51,484 bases of DNA from assembly GCA_024711065.1 (NCBI GenBank), contig JANJTN010000128.1:1-51484 (forward strand), in the 5' to 3' direction. The notes under the pieces were generated by a model. That model worked only from the letters and a program-made list of their open reading frames with translations, had not been told where the DNA came from and did not search any database. This stretch comes from a bacterium. GTDB lineage: Bacteria; Bacteroidota; Ignavibacteria; Kapaibacteriales; Kapaibacteriaceae. This document shows, piece by piece, positions 1 to 10,413 of the stretch. The translations under genes and the position numbers were made by a program. Every line of letters starts with the position of its first letter. The first letter of the stretch is position 1.

Positions 1-336
1 GGGCACACCGGACGGCATCTGCACGATACTCAGCAACGAATCGAGTCCCTTGAGCTGCTTGGTCGGTATCGGCACTCCGATCACCGGCAGCGGCGAGAAC
101 GACGCCAGCATGCCCGGAAGGTGTGCGGCTCCACCAGCACCCGCAATGATGATCTTCAGTCCACGGCTGTGTGCCGAAGTGCCGTACTCGGCCATGTCGG
201 CGGGTGTACGATGTGCGCTGACCACGCGGATCTCGTACGGGATGCCGAACTCTTCACAGACGTCTGCGGCCTCTCGCATCACGGGCAGGTCGGAGTCGCT
301 GCCCATCACAATGCCGATCACAGGTTGCGTGTTCAT
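1..336 (-). CDS. purE: 5-(carboxyamino)imidazole ribonucleotide mutase (PurE), 3' end truncated by window edge
   Basis: Hand translation of the minus strand from ATG at 336: [79 protein letters not shown]...; typical GSDSD and SAHRTP PurE motifs. Not in the ORF track because it runs off the edge. Confidence 0.95.
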   Translation of the reverse strand, partial: MNTQPVIGIVMGSDSDLPVMREAADVCEEFGIPYEIRVVSAHRTPADMAEYGTSAHSRGLKIIIAGAGGAAHLPGMLASFSPLPVIGVPIPTKQLKGLDSLLSIVQMPSGVP

Positions 337-950
337 GATGCTGTCTCGATGAACTGATGGCTCAATCGTTTCATGATCCCGATGAGCTGGCTGCGCCCGT
401 CACCGGTCTTACTGGAGGTTGCGATGATGTCCACCACATGCTGGCAGTTGGACAAAAGGAACTGGTACTCCTTAACGCGTTCGGAAACCGCACCGTCTTT
501 GCGCTTGTCGCACTTGGTGAGTACCACCACATAGGGTCTGCCGGCGAACTCCAGTTCCTCGATCATGGCCAGGTCGATGGCCATGGGATCGTGGCGAGAG
601 TCTACCAACACCATCACGCCGGCCAGGTTCTCACGCTGCAGGAGGTAGGCCTTGATCAACTCCGAGAACTGCTCACGCTTCCCTTTGCTCACCTTGGCAT
701 AGCCATAGCCGGGAAGGTCTACCAAACCAAAGCCGGCATCGGTCGCAAAGAAGTTGATCTCCTGGGTCTTGCCCGGAGTATTCGATACGCGCGCCAGGTT
801 GCCATGGCGTACGATGGTATTGATCAGCGACGACTTCCCGACGTTGGAACGTCCGATCATCGCGATCTCCGGCGCACTCGACGGAGGGAACTGGTCGGGC
901 TTGACCGCTCCCGTGGCAAAAACCGCTTCGATGTGCTGCTCGTGTGCCAT
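333..950 (-). CDS. engB: Ribosome biogenesis GTPase EngB/YsxC/YihA
   Basis: [29 protein letters not shown] motifs; 205 aa. Confidence 0.95.
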   Translation of the reverse strand: MAHEQHIEAVFATGAVKPDQFPPSSAPEIAMIGRSNVGKSSLINTIVRHGNLARVSNTPGKTQEINFFATDAGFGLVDLPGYGYAKVSKGKREQFSELIKAYLLQRENLAGVMVLVDSRHDPMAIDLAMIEELEFAGRPYVVVLTKCDKRKDGAVSERVKEYQFLLSNCQHVVDIIATSSKTGDGRSQLIGIMKRLSHQFIETAS

Positions 951-974
951 GTTAGGGGGCTTTCCAAAAACGAA

Positions 975-1001
975 AACGCCGGACGCTGAACGTCCGGCGT
1001 T
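975..1001 (-). terminator. Intrinsic terminator after rplQ
   Basis: Perfect 11-bp inverted repeat AACGCCGGACG-CTGAA-CGTCCGGCGTT, followed on the minus strand by TTTTCGTTTTTGG. Confidence 0.85.
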
Positions 1002-1023
1002 AATTCGACCGATCGTTCAGCGA

Positions 1024-1662
1024 TCAGTCCTGCTTCTCTTCGTCTGCTGCGGCTTCGTCTGCCGCCGGTGCGTCCGTAGTCTCCGGTGCTTCGGCAGCAG
1101 CCTCAGCAACCGGGGTCTCTTCGGTCACATCCTCAACGACGTCCTCTGCCACCTCTTCAGCCACCGGAGCAGCTGCCGGCTTGGCAGCTTTCGGAGCGGC
1201 CATCGGCTTCGGCTTGACCGGCTTGGCAGCCTTGCGCGTCTTGGACGTCACGCGGCCATCCTGCGGATTGGACCAGTCCACCAGCTCGATCACAGCTTCG
1301 GGAGCCGTGTCGCCGCGGCGATTACCGAGCTTGGTGATGCGAGTGTAGCCACCTGGTCGCTCAGCCACGGCCGGAGCGATCGTATCGAACAGCTCCTGCA
1401 GTACAGCCTTGTTGCGAATAAAGCGGCCAACCATACGGCGGCTGTGGACATCCACGCCTGTGATGGTACCCGACTTCTCGGCCAGGTGGGCATTCTTGGC
1501 ACGTGTAATGAGTTGCTCGGCGAACGGACGGAGCTCCTTGGCCTTGGCAACGGTGGTCACCAGTTTCTTGTGCTCAAAGAGCGACGTGGCCAGGTTCACC
1601 ATCAAGGCGCGCTTGTGGCTTGCCGTGCGCTTCAGCTTACGTCCGCTGTAATTGTGTCTCAT
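1024..1662 (-). CDS. rplQ: 50S ribosomal protein L17 with long Ala/Glu-rich C-terminal tail
   Basis: MRHNYSGRKLKRTASHKRALMVNLATSLFEHKKLVTTVAKAKELRPFAEQLITRAK; acidic low-complexity tail. Confidence 0.95.
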   Translation of the reverse strand: MRHNYSGRKLKRTASHKRALMVNLATSLFEHKKLVTTVAKAKELRPFAEQLITRAKNAHLAEKSGTITGVDVHSRRMVGRFIRNKAVLQELFDTIAPAVAERPGGYTRITKLGNRRGDTAPEAVIELVDWSNPQDGRVTSKTRKAAKPVKPKPMAAPKAAKPAAAPVAEEVAEDVVEDVTEETPVAEAAAEAPETTDAPAADEAAADEEKQD

Positions 1663-1683
1663 GATCCTTGATCCTTTTCTCGC

Positions 1684-2688
1684 TTACTCGCTTGCTTTCG
1701 GTTCATCCTGCAGATATGGCGACACGTCCATGCCGAACGTCAGGCCATTCTGATATACTACGTCCGTGAGTTCAGCCAGCGACTTGCGGCCGAAGTTCCG
1801 GAATTTCAGCAGGTCGGTTTCCTGCAGCGCCACCAGGTCGGCCAGCGTCTTGATGCTGGCAGCCTTCAGGCAGTTGTGGGCACGAACGCTCAGTTCCAGC
1901 TCGTCCACCGGCTGCACCAGGATCCGGCGGATCCGTTGACGCTCACGCTCGGCTTCGGAGTCCGTGGCTGTGTCGCGAGCCGAATCGACCGATTCCTGCG
2001 GCGCAGCGCCGAGGAACAGCGCCACGTGCTGGCGGAAGATGTCGGCAGCATGCTGCACAGCTTCCTGAGCCGTGATCGAACCATCCGTCCGTACGTTCAG
2101 CGTCAGCTTCTCATAGTCTGTCTTCTGTCCCACACGGAACGGCTCTACGTTGTAGACCACGTTCACGATCGGGGTATAGATGGCGTCGATCGGAAGCATG
2201 CCAACCGGGAAGTCCGTGGTAGCATGATCCTCACTAGGCACGTAGCCTTTGCCACGGCCGATGCGCAGTTCGACGTCGAAGTCGGCATCATCGGCTAGGT
2301 GAGCGATCACCTTCTTCGGGTCCAGCACTTCGATCTCCGGCGAGGCCTTGCCGATCTCGGCGGCGGTCCACGTTCCTCCACCCTTCACACGGAACGAGAT
2401 CCGGTTGGGCATTTTCTTGTCGAGAATGCGCAACCGTACTTCCTTCAGGTTAAGGATCACTTCCGTCATGTCTTCCACGACGCCGGGAATGGTCTGAAAC
2501 TCATGAAGAACGTCGCTGATCTTCACGCCGATGATGGCACTGCCAGGGATCGACGAGAGCAGCACTCGACGGAAGGCATTGCCGATCGTCACGCCATAGC
2601 CTTCCTCGAGAGGATTGAGCGTCAGCGTTGCATGAAACGGCGATCCCAGTTCTTCGACGATCACGCCGTCGGGCATCTGCATCTGCAT
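1684..2688 (-). CDS. rpoA: DNA-directed RNA polymerase subunit alpha
   Basis: 334 aa; N-terminal dimerisation region and alpha-CTD (SVRAHNCLKAASIKTLADLV). Confidence 0.97.
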   Translation of the reverse strand: MQMQMPDGVIVEELGSPFHATLTLNPLEEGYGVTIGNAFRRVLLSSIPGSAIIGVKISDVLHEFQTIPGVVEDMTEVILNLKEVRLRILDKKMPNRISFRVKGGGTWTAAEIGKASPEIEVLDPKKVIAHLADDADFDVELRIGRGKGYVPSEDHATTDFPVGMLPIDAIYTPIVNVVYNVEPFRVGQKTDYEKLTLNVRTDGSITAQEAVQHAADIFRQHVALFLGAAPQESVDSARDTATDSEAERERQRIRRILVQPVDELELSVRAHNCLKAASIKTLADLVALQETDLLKFRNFGRKSLAELTDVVYQNGLTFGMDVSPYLQDEPKASE

Positions 2689-2794
2689 GTTCTTGGCCTC
2701 TTTGTGTTCTAATAGTCGTTGGTAGGGTCCACGATCGAAGCCGACCCACGCCGCGATGGCGCAGTCGGAACCGATCAGGTTCAGCTTGATCCGA

Positions 2795-3181
2795 TCAGAC
2801 GCGGCGACGCTTCGGCGGGCGGCATCCGTTGTGCGGAAGCGGTGTGCGATCGGTGATCGACAGTACTTCCAGACCGGCGGCCGTAAGAGCGCGGATAGCG
2901 GCTTCCCGACCCGAACCAGGGCCGCGAACTACGACGTCTACCTTCCGCAGACCCATTTCGTGGGCCGTACGGGCGGCTTTGTCGGCCGACACCTGCGAGG
3001 CGTACGGAGTATTCTTCTTCGATCCACGGAAGCCGTTCTTGCCTGCCGACGACCACGCGAGCGTGTTGCCGTAGGTGTCCGTGATCGTCACGATCACGTT
3101 GTTGAACGTAGCACGGACGAAGGCCTTGCCGTGTACATCGGCAACGATCTTCCGCTTGACGCGTTTTTTGGCTGCAGCCAT
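2795..3181 (-). CDS. rpsK: 30S ribosomal protein S11
   Basis: [52 protein letters not shown]-terminus. Confidence 0.97.
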   Translation of the reverse strand: MAAAKKRVKRKIVADVHGKAFVRATFNNVIVTITDTYGNTLAWSSAGKNGFRGSKKNTPYASQVSADKAARTAHEMGLRKVDVVVRGPGSGREAAIRALTAAGLEVLSITDRTPLPHNGCRPPKRRRV

Positions 3182-3233
3182 GATCTTCTCGTTCCTTTCT
3201 GTTCCAGCGGGGCAGTGCCCCGAAGTTCAATGC

Positions 3234-3611
3234 TTACTTACGTGCTGCCTTCTTCTTACCGGCAACGGTCTTCCGCTTGCCCTTACGGGTACGAGCGTTG
3301 GTGCTGGTACGCTGACCGCGCACCGGCAGTCCGCGACGATGGCGCAGACCGCGATAGCAGCCAATGTCCATCAGGCGCTTGATATTCAGCTGCACTTCCG
3401 AGCGCAACTGACCTTCGGTCTTGTAATCGCCGATCACCTGACGAATGCGTGCGACCTCGTCGTCGGTCCAGTCGTTCACACGCTTCGTCGGATCCATACC
3501 GGCCTTATCGAGCACTTGCTTACTCGAGGTCGGTCCGATCCCGAAAATGTAGGTGAGCGCGACCAGGCCGCGCTTGTTCTTCGGCAGATCGACTCCTGCA
3601 ATTCGAGCCAC
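3234..3611 (-). CDS. rpsM: 30S ribosomal protein S13
   Basis: [26 protein letters not shown]...[24 protein letters not shown]. Confidence 0.97.
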   Translation of the reverse strand: MARIAGVDLPKNKRGLVALTYIFGIGPTSSKQVLDKAGMDPTKRVNDWTDDEVARIRQVIGDYKTEGQLRSEVQLNIKRLMDIGCYRGLRHRRGLPVRGQRTSTNARTRKGKRKTVAGKKKAARK

Positions 3612-3626
3612 TGTGATTCTCCTCGA

Positions 3627-3743
3627 TTAGCCTTGACGTTGTTTGGTGCGGGGATTCTTCTTGTTGATCACGTAGACCTTCCCCTTGCGGCGGACGATCT
3701 TGTCCTCCGGGCTACGCTTCTTCACTGATGCCTGTACTTTCAT
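3627..3743 (-). CDS. rpmJ: 50S ribosomal protein L36, zinc-ligand-free (C-) form
   Basis: Short ORF absent from the supplied track; hand translation [38 protein letters not shown] (38 aa), in the canonical slot between infA and rpsM. Confidence 0.93.
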   Translation of the reverse strand: MKVQASVKKRSPEDKIVRRKGKVYVINKKNPRTKQRQG

Positions 3744-3796
3744 GTCTATTCTCCGGTCGTGGGGCGTTGGAAAGCCCCTTTCACAAATTCATTCGT

Positions 3797-4015
3797 TCAC
3801 TTGTAGCGATACACGATGCGCCCTTTGGACAGATCGTAGGGCGACATCTCCACGGTTACCTTGTCTCCGCGAAAGATCTTGATGAAGTGCATCCGCATCT
3901 TGCCCGAAACGTGCGCCAGGATCTCGTGTCCGTTCTCCAGCTCTACAATGAAGCGCGTGTTCGGCAGCGCCTCTTTGATCGTTCCATCTACGCGAATGAC
4001 ATCGGTCTTACCCAT
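3797..4015 (-). CDS. infA: Translation initiation factor IF-1
   Basis: 72 aa S1-fold protein: [46 protein letters not shown]. Confidence 0.97.
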   Translation of the reverse strand: MGKTDVIRVDGTIKEALPNTRFIVELENGHEILAHVSGKMRMHFIKIFRGDKVTVEMSPYDLSKGRIVYRYK

Positions 4016-4027
4016 ACGTTCCTACCA

Positions 4028-4822
4028 CTACATTTCCGTGAGGACCATCGGTGTGTTCCCATTGATCACCACCGTATGCTCGAAGTGTGCCGACGGCTTG
4101 CCGTCAGCTGTATACACCGTCCACCCATCACTCGCCGTATGCACCTGGAACATGCCCATGTTGACCATCGGCTCGATGGCCAGCGCCATGCCGTTCCGCA
4201 AGCGCGCATTCGGATATCGCGACCGGTGTAGCAATCCCGGGACGAAATTGGGGACAGGGGGCTCTTCATGCAGGTGACGGCCAATGCCGTGACCTACCAG
4301 CTCCCGGACCACCGAGAATCCTTGCTTTTCAACACACGTCTGGACGGCCTTTGCGATATCATACACCCGCTGGCCCTCCACGGCCTGTTCGATGCCTAGC
4401 CGGAGAGACTCCTGCGTGGCGTCGAGCAGACGCTGTTTGTCGGTCGAGATCTCCCCTACGGCGAACGTAAAGGCACTGTCGCCGAAGAATCCATCCAGTT
4501 GGACCCCGCAGTCGACCGAAACGATCTGACCTTCCTTCAGCATGCGCGAACCCGGCATGCCGTGAACCACTTCCTCATCGATACTGATGCAGAGCGACGA
4601 AGGGAACACGCGGCCGTCGACCACATACCCCTTGAACGCCGGAACGCCATTGCGCGTGCGGATAAAGTCCTCCGCGATCGCGTCCAGCTCGCGCGTCGTA
4701 ACACCGGGAGCAATGTGCTTCCCGACCTCGGCAAGGGTATCGGCCACGATGCGGCAAGCCGCTTCGATCTTTCCGACATCCTCGGCCGTGTGAACGACCG
4801 CCATCGTATCTGCAACAGCCAT
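4028..4822 (-). CDS. map: Type I methionine aminopeptidase
   Basis: VSVDCGVQLDGFFGDSAFTF, GHGIGRHLHEEPPVPNF; GTG at 4825 is an alternative start overlapping the secY stop. Confidence 0.95.
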   Translation of the reverse strand: MAVADTMAVVHTAEDVGKIEAACRIVADTLAEVGKHIAPGVTTRELDAIAEDFIRTRNGVPAFKGYVVDGRVFPSSLCISIDEEVVHGMPGSRMLKEGQIVSVDCGVQLDGFFGDSAFTFAVGEISTDKQRLLDATQESLRLGIEQAVEGQRVYDIAKAVQTCVEKQGFSVVRELVGHGIGRHLHEEPPVPNFVPGLLHRSRYPNARLRNGMALAIEPMVNMGMFQVHTASDGWTVYTADGKPSAHFEHTVVINGNTPMVLTEM

Positions 4823-6180
4823 CACTGTCCAGACATTGCCCCGGCCCGGCCGCTGATCTTACCGGTCTTCATGAAGCCGTCGTAGTGACGCATCAAGAGA
4901 TAGGATTCGATCTGCTGCAGCGTGTCGAGGGCAACACCCACGATAATGAGAAGACTGGTTCCGCCAAAGAACGACGCGAACACCGGAGGCACCTGCAACA
5001 CATTCATGGCGAACGTCGGCAGAATTGCCACGATCGCCAGGAAGATGGCGCCCGGAAGGGTGATCCGCGTAAGAATATTCTCGATGTAATTGGCCGTATT
5101 CGCTCCTGGGCTGATGCCCGGAATGAAACCACCATTGCGCTTCATATTGTCGGCCACTTCCTTCGGGTTGAAAGCGATAGCCGTGTAGAAGTACGTAAAG
5201 AACAGGATCATCGTACCATACGTCAGAGCATACCATACGGAGCGCTCGCTGAAGACGTTGGCAAATCCCTGCCAGAACTGACTTTCCGGGAAGAACGAAG
5301 CGATCGTTGCCGGAACGAACAGGATGGACTGGGCGAAGATGATCGGCATCACACCGGCGGTGTTCACGCGCAGTGGGATGTACTGCATCGAACCACCATA
5401 CACCTTGCGGCCGACCTGGCGCTTCGCATACTGGACCGGGATCCTACGAGCCCCTTGCGTAACAAGGATCACCGCAGCGATGATACCAGCCAGCAACACC
5501 AGAAGCACCACATCTACCACCAGGTTCCGAGAACCGGCGTTGATCAGCGTGAACTCCTGGCTCACAGCCGTGGGGAAGCGCGCGATGATACCGATCATAA
5601 TGATCAGGGAGATACCGTTGCCGATGCCACGGTCGGTGATCTGCTCGCCGATCCACATCAGACCCACCGTGCCGGCCGTCATGATCAGGATCACAGACAG
5701 CGTCCAGAACAGTCCGGCATCCGGCACCACGGAAGCACCGCCGGCACCCACTGTGGTCTGGGCGATCTTGATCGACACGCCCCAGGCCTGCAAAGCCGCC
5801 AGAAACACCGTCAGCACACGTGTGTACTGATTGATCTTGCGTCGTCCGTCCTCACCTTCGCGTTGCAGCTTCTGCAGTTCCGGCAACACAACGCCGGCGA
5901 TCTGCAGGATGATGCTCGCGGAGATGTACGGCATGATGCCCAGAGCAAAGACTGCTGCGTTGGAGAACGCGCCCCCAACGAACATGTCGTACAAGCCGAA
6001 GATCGTGCCACTGTCTCCACCCATGCTCGACGCGGCCGTGAGCATTTCGACGTTCACGCCCGGGATCGTGATGAACGATCCCACACGCACGGCGATCAGG
6101 GCAACGAGCGTGAACAGCAATCGCTGACGCAGCTCGTCGATCTTCCAGATGTTCCGTACTGTGGTGATGAGGTTAGCCAT
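4822..6180 (-). CDS. secY: Preprotein translocase subunit SecY
   Basis: 452 aa multi-TM; LGIMPYISASIILQI, GIGNGISLIIMIGI. Confidence 0.97.
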   Translation of the reverse strand: MANLITTVRNIWKIDELRQRLLFTLVALIAVRVGSFITIPGVNVEMLTAASSMGGDSGTIFGLYDMFVGGAFSNAAVFALGIMPYISASIILQIAGVVLPELQKLQREGEDGRRKINQYTRVLTVFLAALQAWGVSIKIAQTTVGAGGASVVPDAGLFWTLSVILIMTAGTVGLMWIGEQITDRGIGNGISLIIMIGIIARFPTAVSQEFTLINAGSRNLVVDVVLLVLLAGIIAAVILVTQGARRIPVQYAKRQVGRKVYGGSMQYIPLRVNTAGVMPIIFAQSILFVPATIASFFPESQFWQGFANVFSERSVWYALTYGTMILFFTYFYTAIAFNPKEVADNMKRNGGFIPGISPGANTANYIENILTRITLPGAIFLAIVAILPTFAMNVLQVPPVFASFFGGTSLLIIVGVALDTLQQIESYLLMRHYDGFMKTGKISGRAGAMSGQ

Positions 6181-6634
6181 TGATGGTAACTGCCCCTCCA
6201 GCAGACTCGATCTTTGCCTTGGCCGACTCGGAGACCTTGTCGACCGCTACCGTGAGCTTCGCCGACAGCTCGCCATTGCCAAGCACCTTGATCGGCACCG
6301 AGCGCTTGCTGACGGCGCCGGTCTTGTAGAGCACGTCGTTGTTCACGATGCCATCGGACAGGCGACCTTCATCCACCAGACGCTGCAGCGTTGCTACGTT
6401 CACCACCTGGTGATCGATCCGGTTGATGTTGGTGAAGCCGAACTTCGGCACCCGGCGAGACAACGGCATCTGGCCGCCCTCGAACGAACGCTTACGGCTG
6501 TAGCCGCTGCGCGACTGGGCACCCTTGTGACCACGCGTGGAGGTTCCACCGTGACCCGAGCCGGCACCACGGCCAACGCGCTTCTTCTTGTGTCGCGACC
6601 CTGGGGCCGGCGAAAGATTACCAATGTGTTTCAT
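6173..6634 (-). CDS. rplO: 50S ribosomal protein L15
   Basis: RVGRGAGSGHGGTSTRGHKGAQSRSGYSRKRSFEGGQMPLSRR. Confidence 0.96.
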   Translation of the reverse strand: MKHIGNLSPAPGSRHKKKRVGRGAGSGHGGTSTRGHKGAQSRSGYSRKRSFEGGQMPLSRRVPKFGFTNINRIDHQVVNVATLQRLVDEGRLSDGIVNNDVLYKTGAVSKRSVPIKVLGNGELSAKLTVAVDKVSESAKAKIESAGGAVTING

Positions 6635-6642
6635 GTTCTGCC

Positions 6643-6828
6643 TCAGTCTTCCACTTCTTCGACGTTCACGAGGTGCCGTACGGCATTCACCATGCCAAGG
6701 ATCTGTGCGTTCTTCGGCTTGATGGTCGTATAGTTCGGACGCCCCAGGCCAAGAGCCTTGATCGTCGCCTTGTGCTTTTCAATGGCGCCAATAGCGCTCT
6801 TGATCTGCGTGATCTTCAGTTTCATCAC
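6643..6828 (-). CDS. rpmD: 50S ribosomal protein L30
   Basis: KITQIKSAIGAIEKHKATIKALGLGRPNYTTIKP. Confidence 0.93.
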   Translation of the reverse strand: MMKLKITQIKSAIGAIEKHKATIKALGLGRPNYTTIKPKNAQILGMVNAVRHLVNVEEVED

Positions 6829-6844
6829 TTCTCCTTGCGTGGCC

Positions 6845-7348
6845 TTAGCCGTTCAGTACCTTATCAATGCTGACACCGCGGCGGGAAGCCACGGAGGCAA
6901 CGTCCTCCAGCTGCTGCAGCGCATTCATCGCAGCCTTTACCGTGTTGTGGGGGTTGGACGAGCCCATCGACTTCGTCAGCACGTCCTTCACGCCAGCCAA
7001 TTCAAGGATGGCACGCACCCCACCGGCGGCGATCACACCGGTACCAGGGGTAGCCGGACGGATCAGCACCTTGGCAGCACCAAAACGGCCGATCACCTCG
7101 TGCGGGATCGTGCCATTCTGCACACGAACCTTCACCACGGCCTTCTTGGCAGCGTCGGTGGCTTTGGTCACGGCATCCGATACTTCACCGGCTTTGCCAA
7201 GACCGTAGCCTACATGCCCCTCTTCGTCGCCAACGATCACGATGGCGGAGAAGTTGAATCGACGTCCACCCTTCACCACCTTCGCCGTACGGCCAACGTA
7301 GACGATCTTGTCCTTCAGGTTCAGGTCAGAGAGTTTTTGCTTTGCCAC
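6845..7348 (-). CDS. rpsE: 30S ribosomal protein S5
   Basis: [34 protein letters not shown]. Confidence 0.96.
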   Translation of the reverse strand: MAKQKLSDLNLKDKIVYVGRTAKVVKGGRRFNFSAIVIVGDEEGHVGYGLGKAGEVSDAVTKATDAAKKAVVKVRVQNGTIPHEVIGRFGAAKVLIRPATPGTGVIAAGGVRAILELAGVKDVLTKSMGSSNPHNTVKAAMNALQQLEDVASVASRRGVSIDKVLNG

Positions 7349-7374
7349 GTAAATCTTCTCCAGTTTCTATCGTA

Positions 7375-7746
7375 TTAGAAGTCCAGTCCGCCTTCGCGCG
7401 CAGCTTCTGCCAGCGCCTTGATGCGGCCGTGATACAGGAATCCGTTCCGGTCGAAGGCAACGGTGCCCACCTTGGCGCTCTTGGCGCGCTCGGCCAACAC
7501 CTGACCGACCAGCTTGCACTTGTCGGACTTGGTCATGCCGCCAGCGAACTTGGCCTTCACTTCCCGATCGGTGGTTGAGGCCGACGCGATCGTGCGGGCA
7601 GTGGTGTCGTCGATGATCTGCGCGTAAATGTGTTCCGCAGAGCGGAACACGGTCAGGCGCGGACGCTCCGGAGTTCCCGTGATGTTCTTGCGTACGCGGC
7701 GATTGCGACGCTCGTAACGCTTGTTCTTGAGTGCGATGCGATTCAT
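7375..7746 (-). CDS. rplR: 50S ribosomal protein L18
   Basis: [20 protein letters not shown]...[28 protein letters not shown]. Confidence 0.96.
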   Translation of the reverse strand: MNRIALKNKRYERRNRRVRKNITGTPERPRLTVFRSAEHIYAQIIDDTTARTIASASTTDREVKAKFAGGMTKSDKCKLVGQVLAERAKSAKVGTVAFDRNGFLYHGRIKALAEAAREGGLDF

Positions 7747-7763
7747 TGTCTACTGATCCTTCC

Positions 7764-8303
7764 TTACTTACCGGCAGCCTTACCGGCCTTACGGCGGATG
7801 TATTCACCTTGATAACGAACGCCTTTGCCTTTGTACGGCTCCGGCTTGCGCTGGGAGCGGACCAGAGCGGCTACCTGTCCAACCAGCTGCTTGTCGATCC
7901 CCTTTACCACCATTGTCGTCGGTCCGTTGACCGCGAACTCGATACCATCCGGCGGCAAGAAAAAGATCGGGTGCGAATAGCCCAGGTTCAGAACGAGGTT
8001 CTTGCCTCGCATCTCCACCTTGTAGCCGACACCTTCTACCTGCAGGGCCTTCTCGAATCCCTTCGAAACGCCCTCTACCATCCAGGCGATCCGGGCACGA
8101 GTGGCGCCATGCATGGCACGCGTGTCCTTGTTGTCGTTCGCACGGCTAAAGGTCAGCGTGTCACCATCCATCGCTGGAATGATGCGCGTATCCATCGGGA
8201 ACGTGAGTTGTCCCTTCGGGCCCTTCACCGTACATACCCCGTCGCTGAACGTCACCTGGACGCCGCTCGGGATCGAAATTGCCTTGTTACCTACACGTGA
8301 CAT
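7764..8303 (-). CDS. rplF: 50S ribosomal protein L6
   Basis: MSRVGNKAISIPSGVQVTF...RKPEPYKGKGVRYQGEYIRRKAGKAAGK. Confidence 0.96.
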   Translation of the reverse strand: MSRVGNKAISIPSGVQVTFSDGVCTVKGPKGQLTFPMDTRIIPAMDGDTLTFSRANDNKDTRAMHGATRARIAWMVEGVSKGFEKALQVEGVGYKVEMRGKNLVLNLGYSHPIFFLPPDGIEFAVNGPTTMVVKGIDKQLVGQVAALVRSQRKPEPYKGKGVRYQGEYIRRKAGKAAGK

Positions 8304-8329
8304 GTTCTCTGTCTCCTTGCTCTCGGTCG

Positions 8330-8725
8330 TTACCAGATCGTACAGATGATCTCACCGCCCACATTCTCGCGGCGAGCCTGCTTGTCGGACATCACCCCAC
8401 GCGGCGTGGAAATGATGGCCACACCAAGGCCGTTCCGTACGCGCGGAAGGTTGTCTACTCCGGCATACACGCGCCGACCCGGCTTGCTCACACGGCGGAT
8501 CTCTCGGATCACCGGCTGTCCGTAGTAGTAGCGCAGCTTCACCTGCAGGGTGCCCTGCGGGCCGTCGTCCTTGCGGGAGTAGTCGGCGATGAAGCCCTGA
8601 TCCTTCAAGATCTCCGCAATGGCCACCTTGATGTTAGAGGCCGGCACGTCGAAGGTCTTGTGCTTTGCCGCGGAGGCATTACGGATCCGCGTCAGAAAAT
8701 CTGCGATTGGGTCTGTGACTGGCAT
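8330..8725 (-). CDS. rpsH: 30S ribosomal protein S8
   Basis: TDPIADFLTRIRNA...LGVAIISTPRGVMSDKQARRENVGGEIICTIW. Confidence 0.96.
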   Translation of the reverse strand: MPVTDPIADFLTRIRNASAAKHKTFDVPASNIKVAIAEILKDQGFIADYSRKDDGPQGTLQVKLRYYYGQPVIREIRRVSKPGRRVYAGVDNLPRVRNGLGVAIISTPRGVMSDKQARRENVGGEIICTIW

Positions 8726-8766
8726 GGTTGTCTATCTATCGATGTGAAGTTGAAGGGGGCTCCGGA

Positions 8767-9036
8767 TCACCAGCTCGCCTTGCGCACTCCAGGGATCTTG
8801 CCCTCGAGCGCCAGCTGGCGGAACATATTCCGGCAGAGGCCGAACTTGCGATACACGCCACGTCCGCGACCGGTGACCAGGCACCGCTGACGGATCCTTG
8901 TCGGCGAGCTGTTGCGTGGCAGCTTTTGCAGACCGACCATATCGCCCGACTCTTTCAGTTCCTGCCGCTTCTGGGCATACTTCTCAGCGAGTCGGATTCG
9001 CTTCTGATTACGAGCAACGATGCTCTTCTTAGCCAT
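8767..9036 (-). CDS. rpsN: 30S ribosomal protein S14, long zinc-independent type
   Basis: 89 aa, no CxxC pairs; [39 protein letters not shown]. Confidence 0.95.
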   Translation of the reverse strand: MAKKSIVARNQKRIRLAEKYAQKRQELKESGDMVGLQKLPRNSSPTRIRQRCLVTGRGRGVYRKFGLCRNMFRQLALEGKIPGVRKASW

Positions 9037-9053
9037 GGGTTAACCTCGTGTCC

Positions 9054-9677
9054 TTAGTCTCGTTTGCGGAAGGGAAAGCCGAACTCGGCCAGAAGTGCGT
9101 AGGCTTCTTCGTCGGTCTTGGCAGAGGTCACGAACGTGACGTCCATGCCAGAGATGCGGCTTACTTTGTCAACGTCGATCTCCGGGAAGATGATCTGCTC
9201 CTTCACGCCGATCGTGTAGTTGCCACGACCATCGAAGCTCTTGTCGGAGAACCCACGGAAGTCGCGGATCCGCGGAGCGGCGATATTGATGAAGCGGTCC
9301 AGGAATTCGAACATGTGAGCGCGACGCAGCGTAACACGTGCCCCGATCGGCATGCCTTCGCGCAACTTGAAGTTGGCGATCGACTTCCGAGCCCGCGTTA
9401 CTGCCGGGCGCTGACCAGTGATCAGCTCCAACTCGTTCATCGCGGATTGGAGCGCCTTGGCGTCCTGCGTGGCATCACCTGCACCGATGTTGATGGAGAT
9501 CTTCTCCAGCTTCGGCACCTGCATGATCGACTCATAACCGAACTTCTTCATCAGCGCCGGAACAACGTTCTCTTTGTAGAACGCCGACAACCGAGCCGGG
9601 ACCACCACGGTCTGGATATCCTCCAGACGGCGGCCTTCCGGTTTGAAATCGAACTTCTTCTGTACTGTCTTAGCCAT
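9054..9677 (-). CDS. rplE: 50S ribosomal protein L5
   Basis: 207 aa; [46 protein letters not shown]. Confidence 0.96.
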   Translation of the reverse strand: MAKTVQKKFDFKPEGRRLEDIQTVVVPARLSAFYKENVVPALMKKFGYESIMQVPKLEKISINIGAGDATQDAKALQSAMNELELITGQRPAVTRARKSIANFKLREGMPIGARVTLRRAHMFEFLDRFINIAAPRIRDFRGFSDKSFDGRGNYTIGVKEQIIFPEIDVDKVSRISGMDVTFVTSAKTDEEAYALLAEFGFPFRKRD

Positions 9678-9704
9678 GATTATGTGATCCTTGGGATCGG
9701 CGGA

Positions 9705-10028
9705 TTACAATTCCTCGTTCGTCGTCTTGGCGATGCGCTTCACCACCTTCTTCTCACCCGACACGGTACGCTCGTAGCGCACACGCGTCGTGTCGCCGTT
9801 CTTGTCCACCAACATCACGTTGGAGTAGTGGATCGGCGCCTCCTGCTGGTGGATTCCACCATTCGGATACTGCTGCGAGGGGCGCTGCGCCTTCGAGCGG
9901 AGGTTCACACCTTCCACCAGAACGGTCATCTTATTCGGATTGACCATCAGCACGCGTCCGGTCTCGCCCTTGTTGTTGCCAGCGATCACTTTTACGGTGT
10001 CGCCTTTTTTGATCTTGAGTTTCATCAT
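9705..10028 (-). CDS. rplX: 50S ribosomal protein L24
   Basis: KIKKGDTVKVIAGNNKGETGRVLMV (KOW). Confidence 0.95.
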   Translation of the reverse strand: MMKLKIKKGDTVKVIAGNNKGETGRVLMVNPNKMTVLVEGVNLRSKAQRPSQQYPNGGIHQQEAPIHYSNVMLVDKNGDTTRVRYERTVSGEKKVVKRIAKTTNEEL

Positions 10029-10033
10029 CTACC

Positions 10034-10402
10034 TCAAAGCACCTCTGGAGCGAGGGATACGATCTTCATGAAGTTCTTCTCGCGCAATTCACGGGCAACC
10101 GGCCCGAAAATCCGCGTCCCGCGGGGGTCGTTGTTGTTGTTCAACACCACGGCAGCGTTCTCGTCGAATCGGATGTACGAGCCGTCACGGCGGCGCACTT
10201 CCTTCTTGGTCCGAACGATCACGGCCTTTACGACCTCGCCCTTCTTTACCGCTGCCTGCGGGAGGGCCGCCTTCACCGAGCATACCACGAGATCACCAAC
10301 GGAGGCGTACCGCTTCCCGTGTCCGCCGAGCACACGGATACAACGGAGGCGACGGGCGCCACTGTTATCCGCTACGACGAGATTGCTTTCTTCCTGGATC
10401 AT
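10034..10402 (-). CDS. rplN: 50S ribosomal protein L14
   Basis: [27 protein letters not shown]. Confidence 0.97.
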   Translation of the reverse strand: MIQEESNLVVADNSGARRLRCIRVLGGHGKRYASVGDLVVCSVKAALPQAAVKKGEVVKAVIVRTKKEVRRRDGSYIRFDENAAVVLNNNNDPRGTRIFGPVARELREKNFMKIVSLAPEVL

Positions 10403-10413
10403 GCTGTTCTCCC

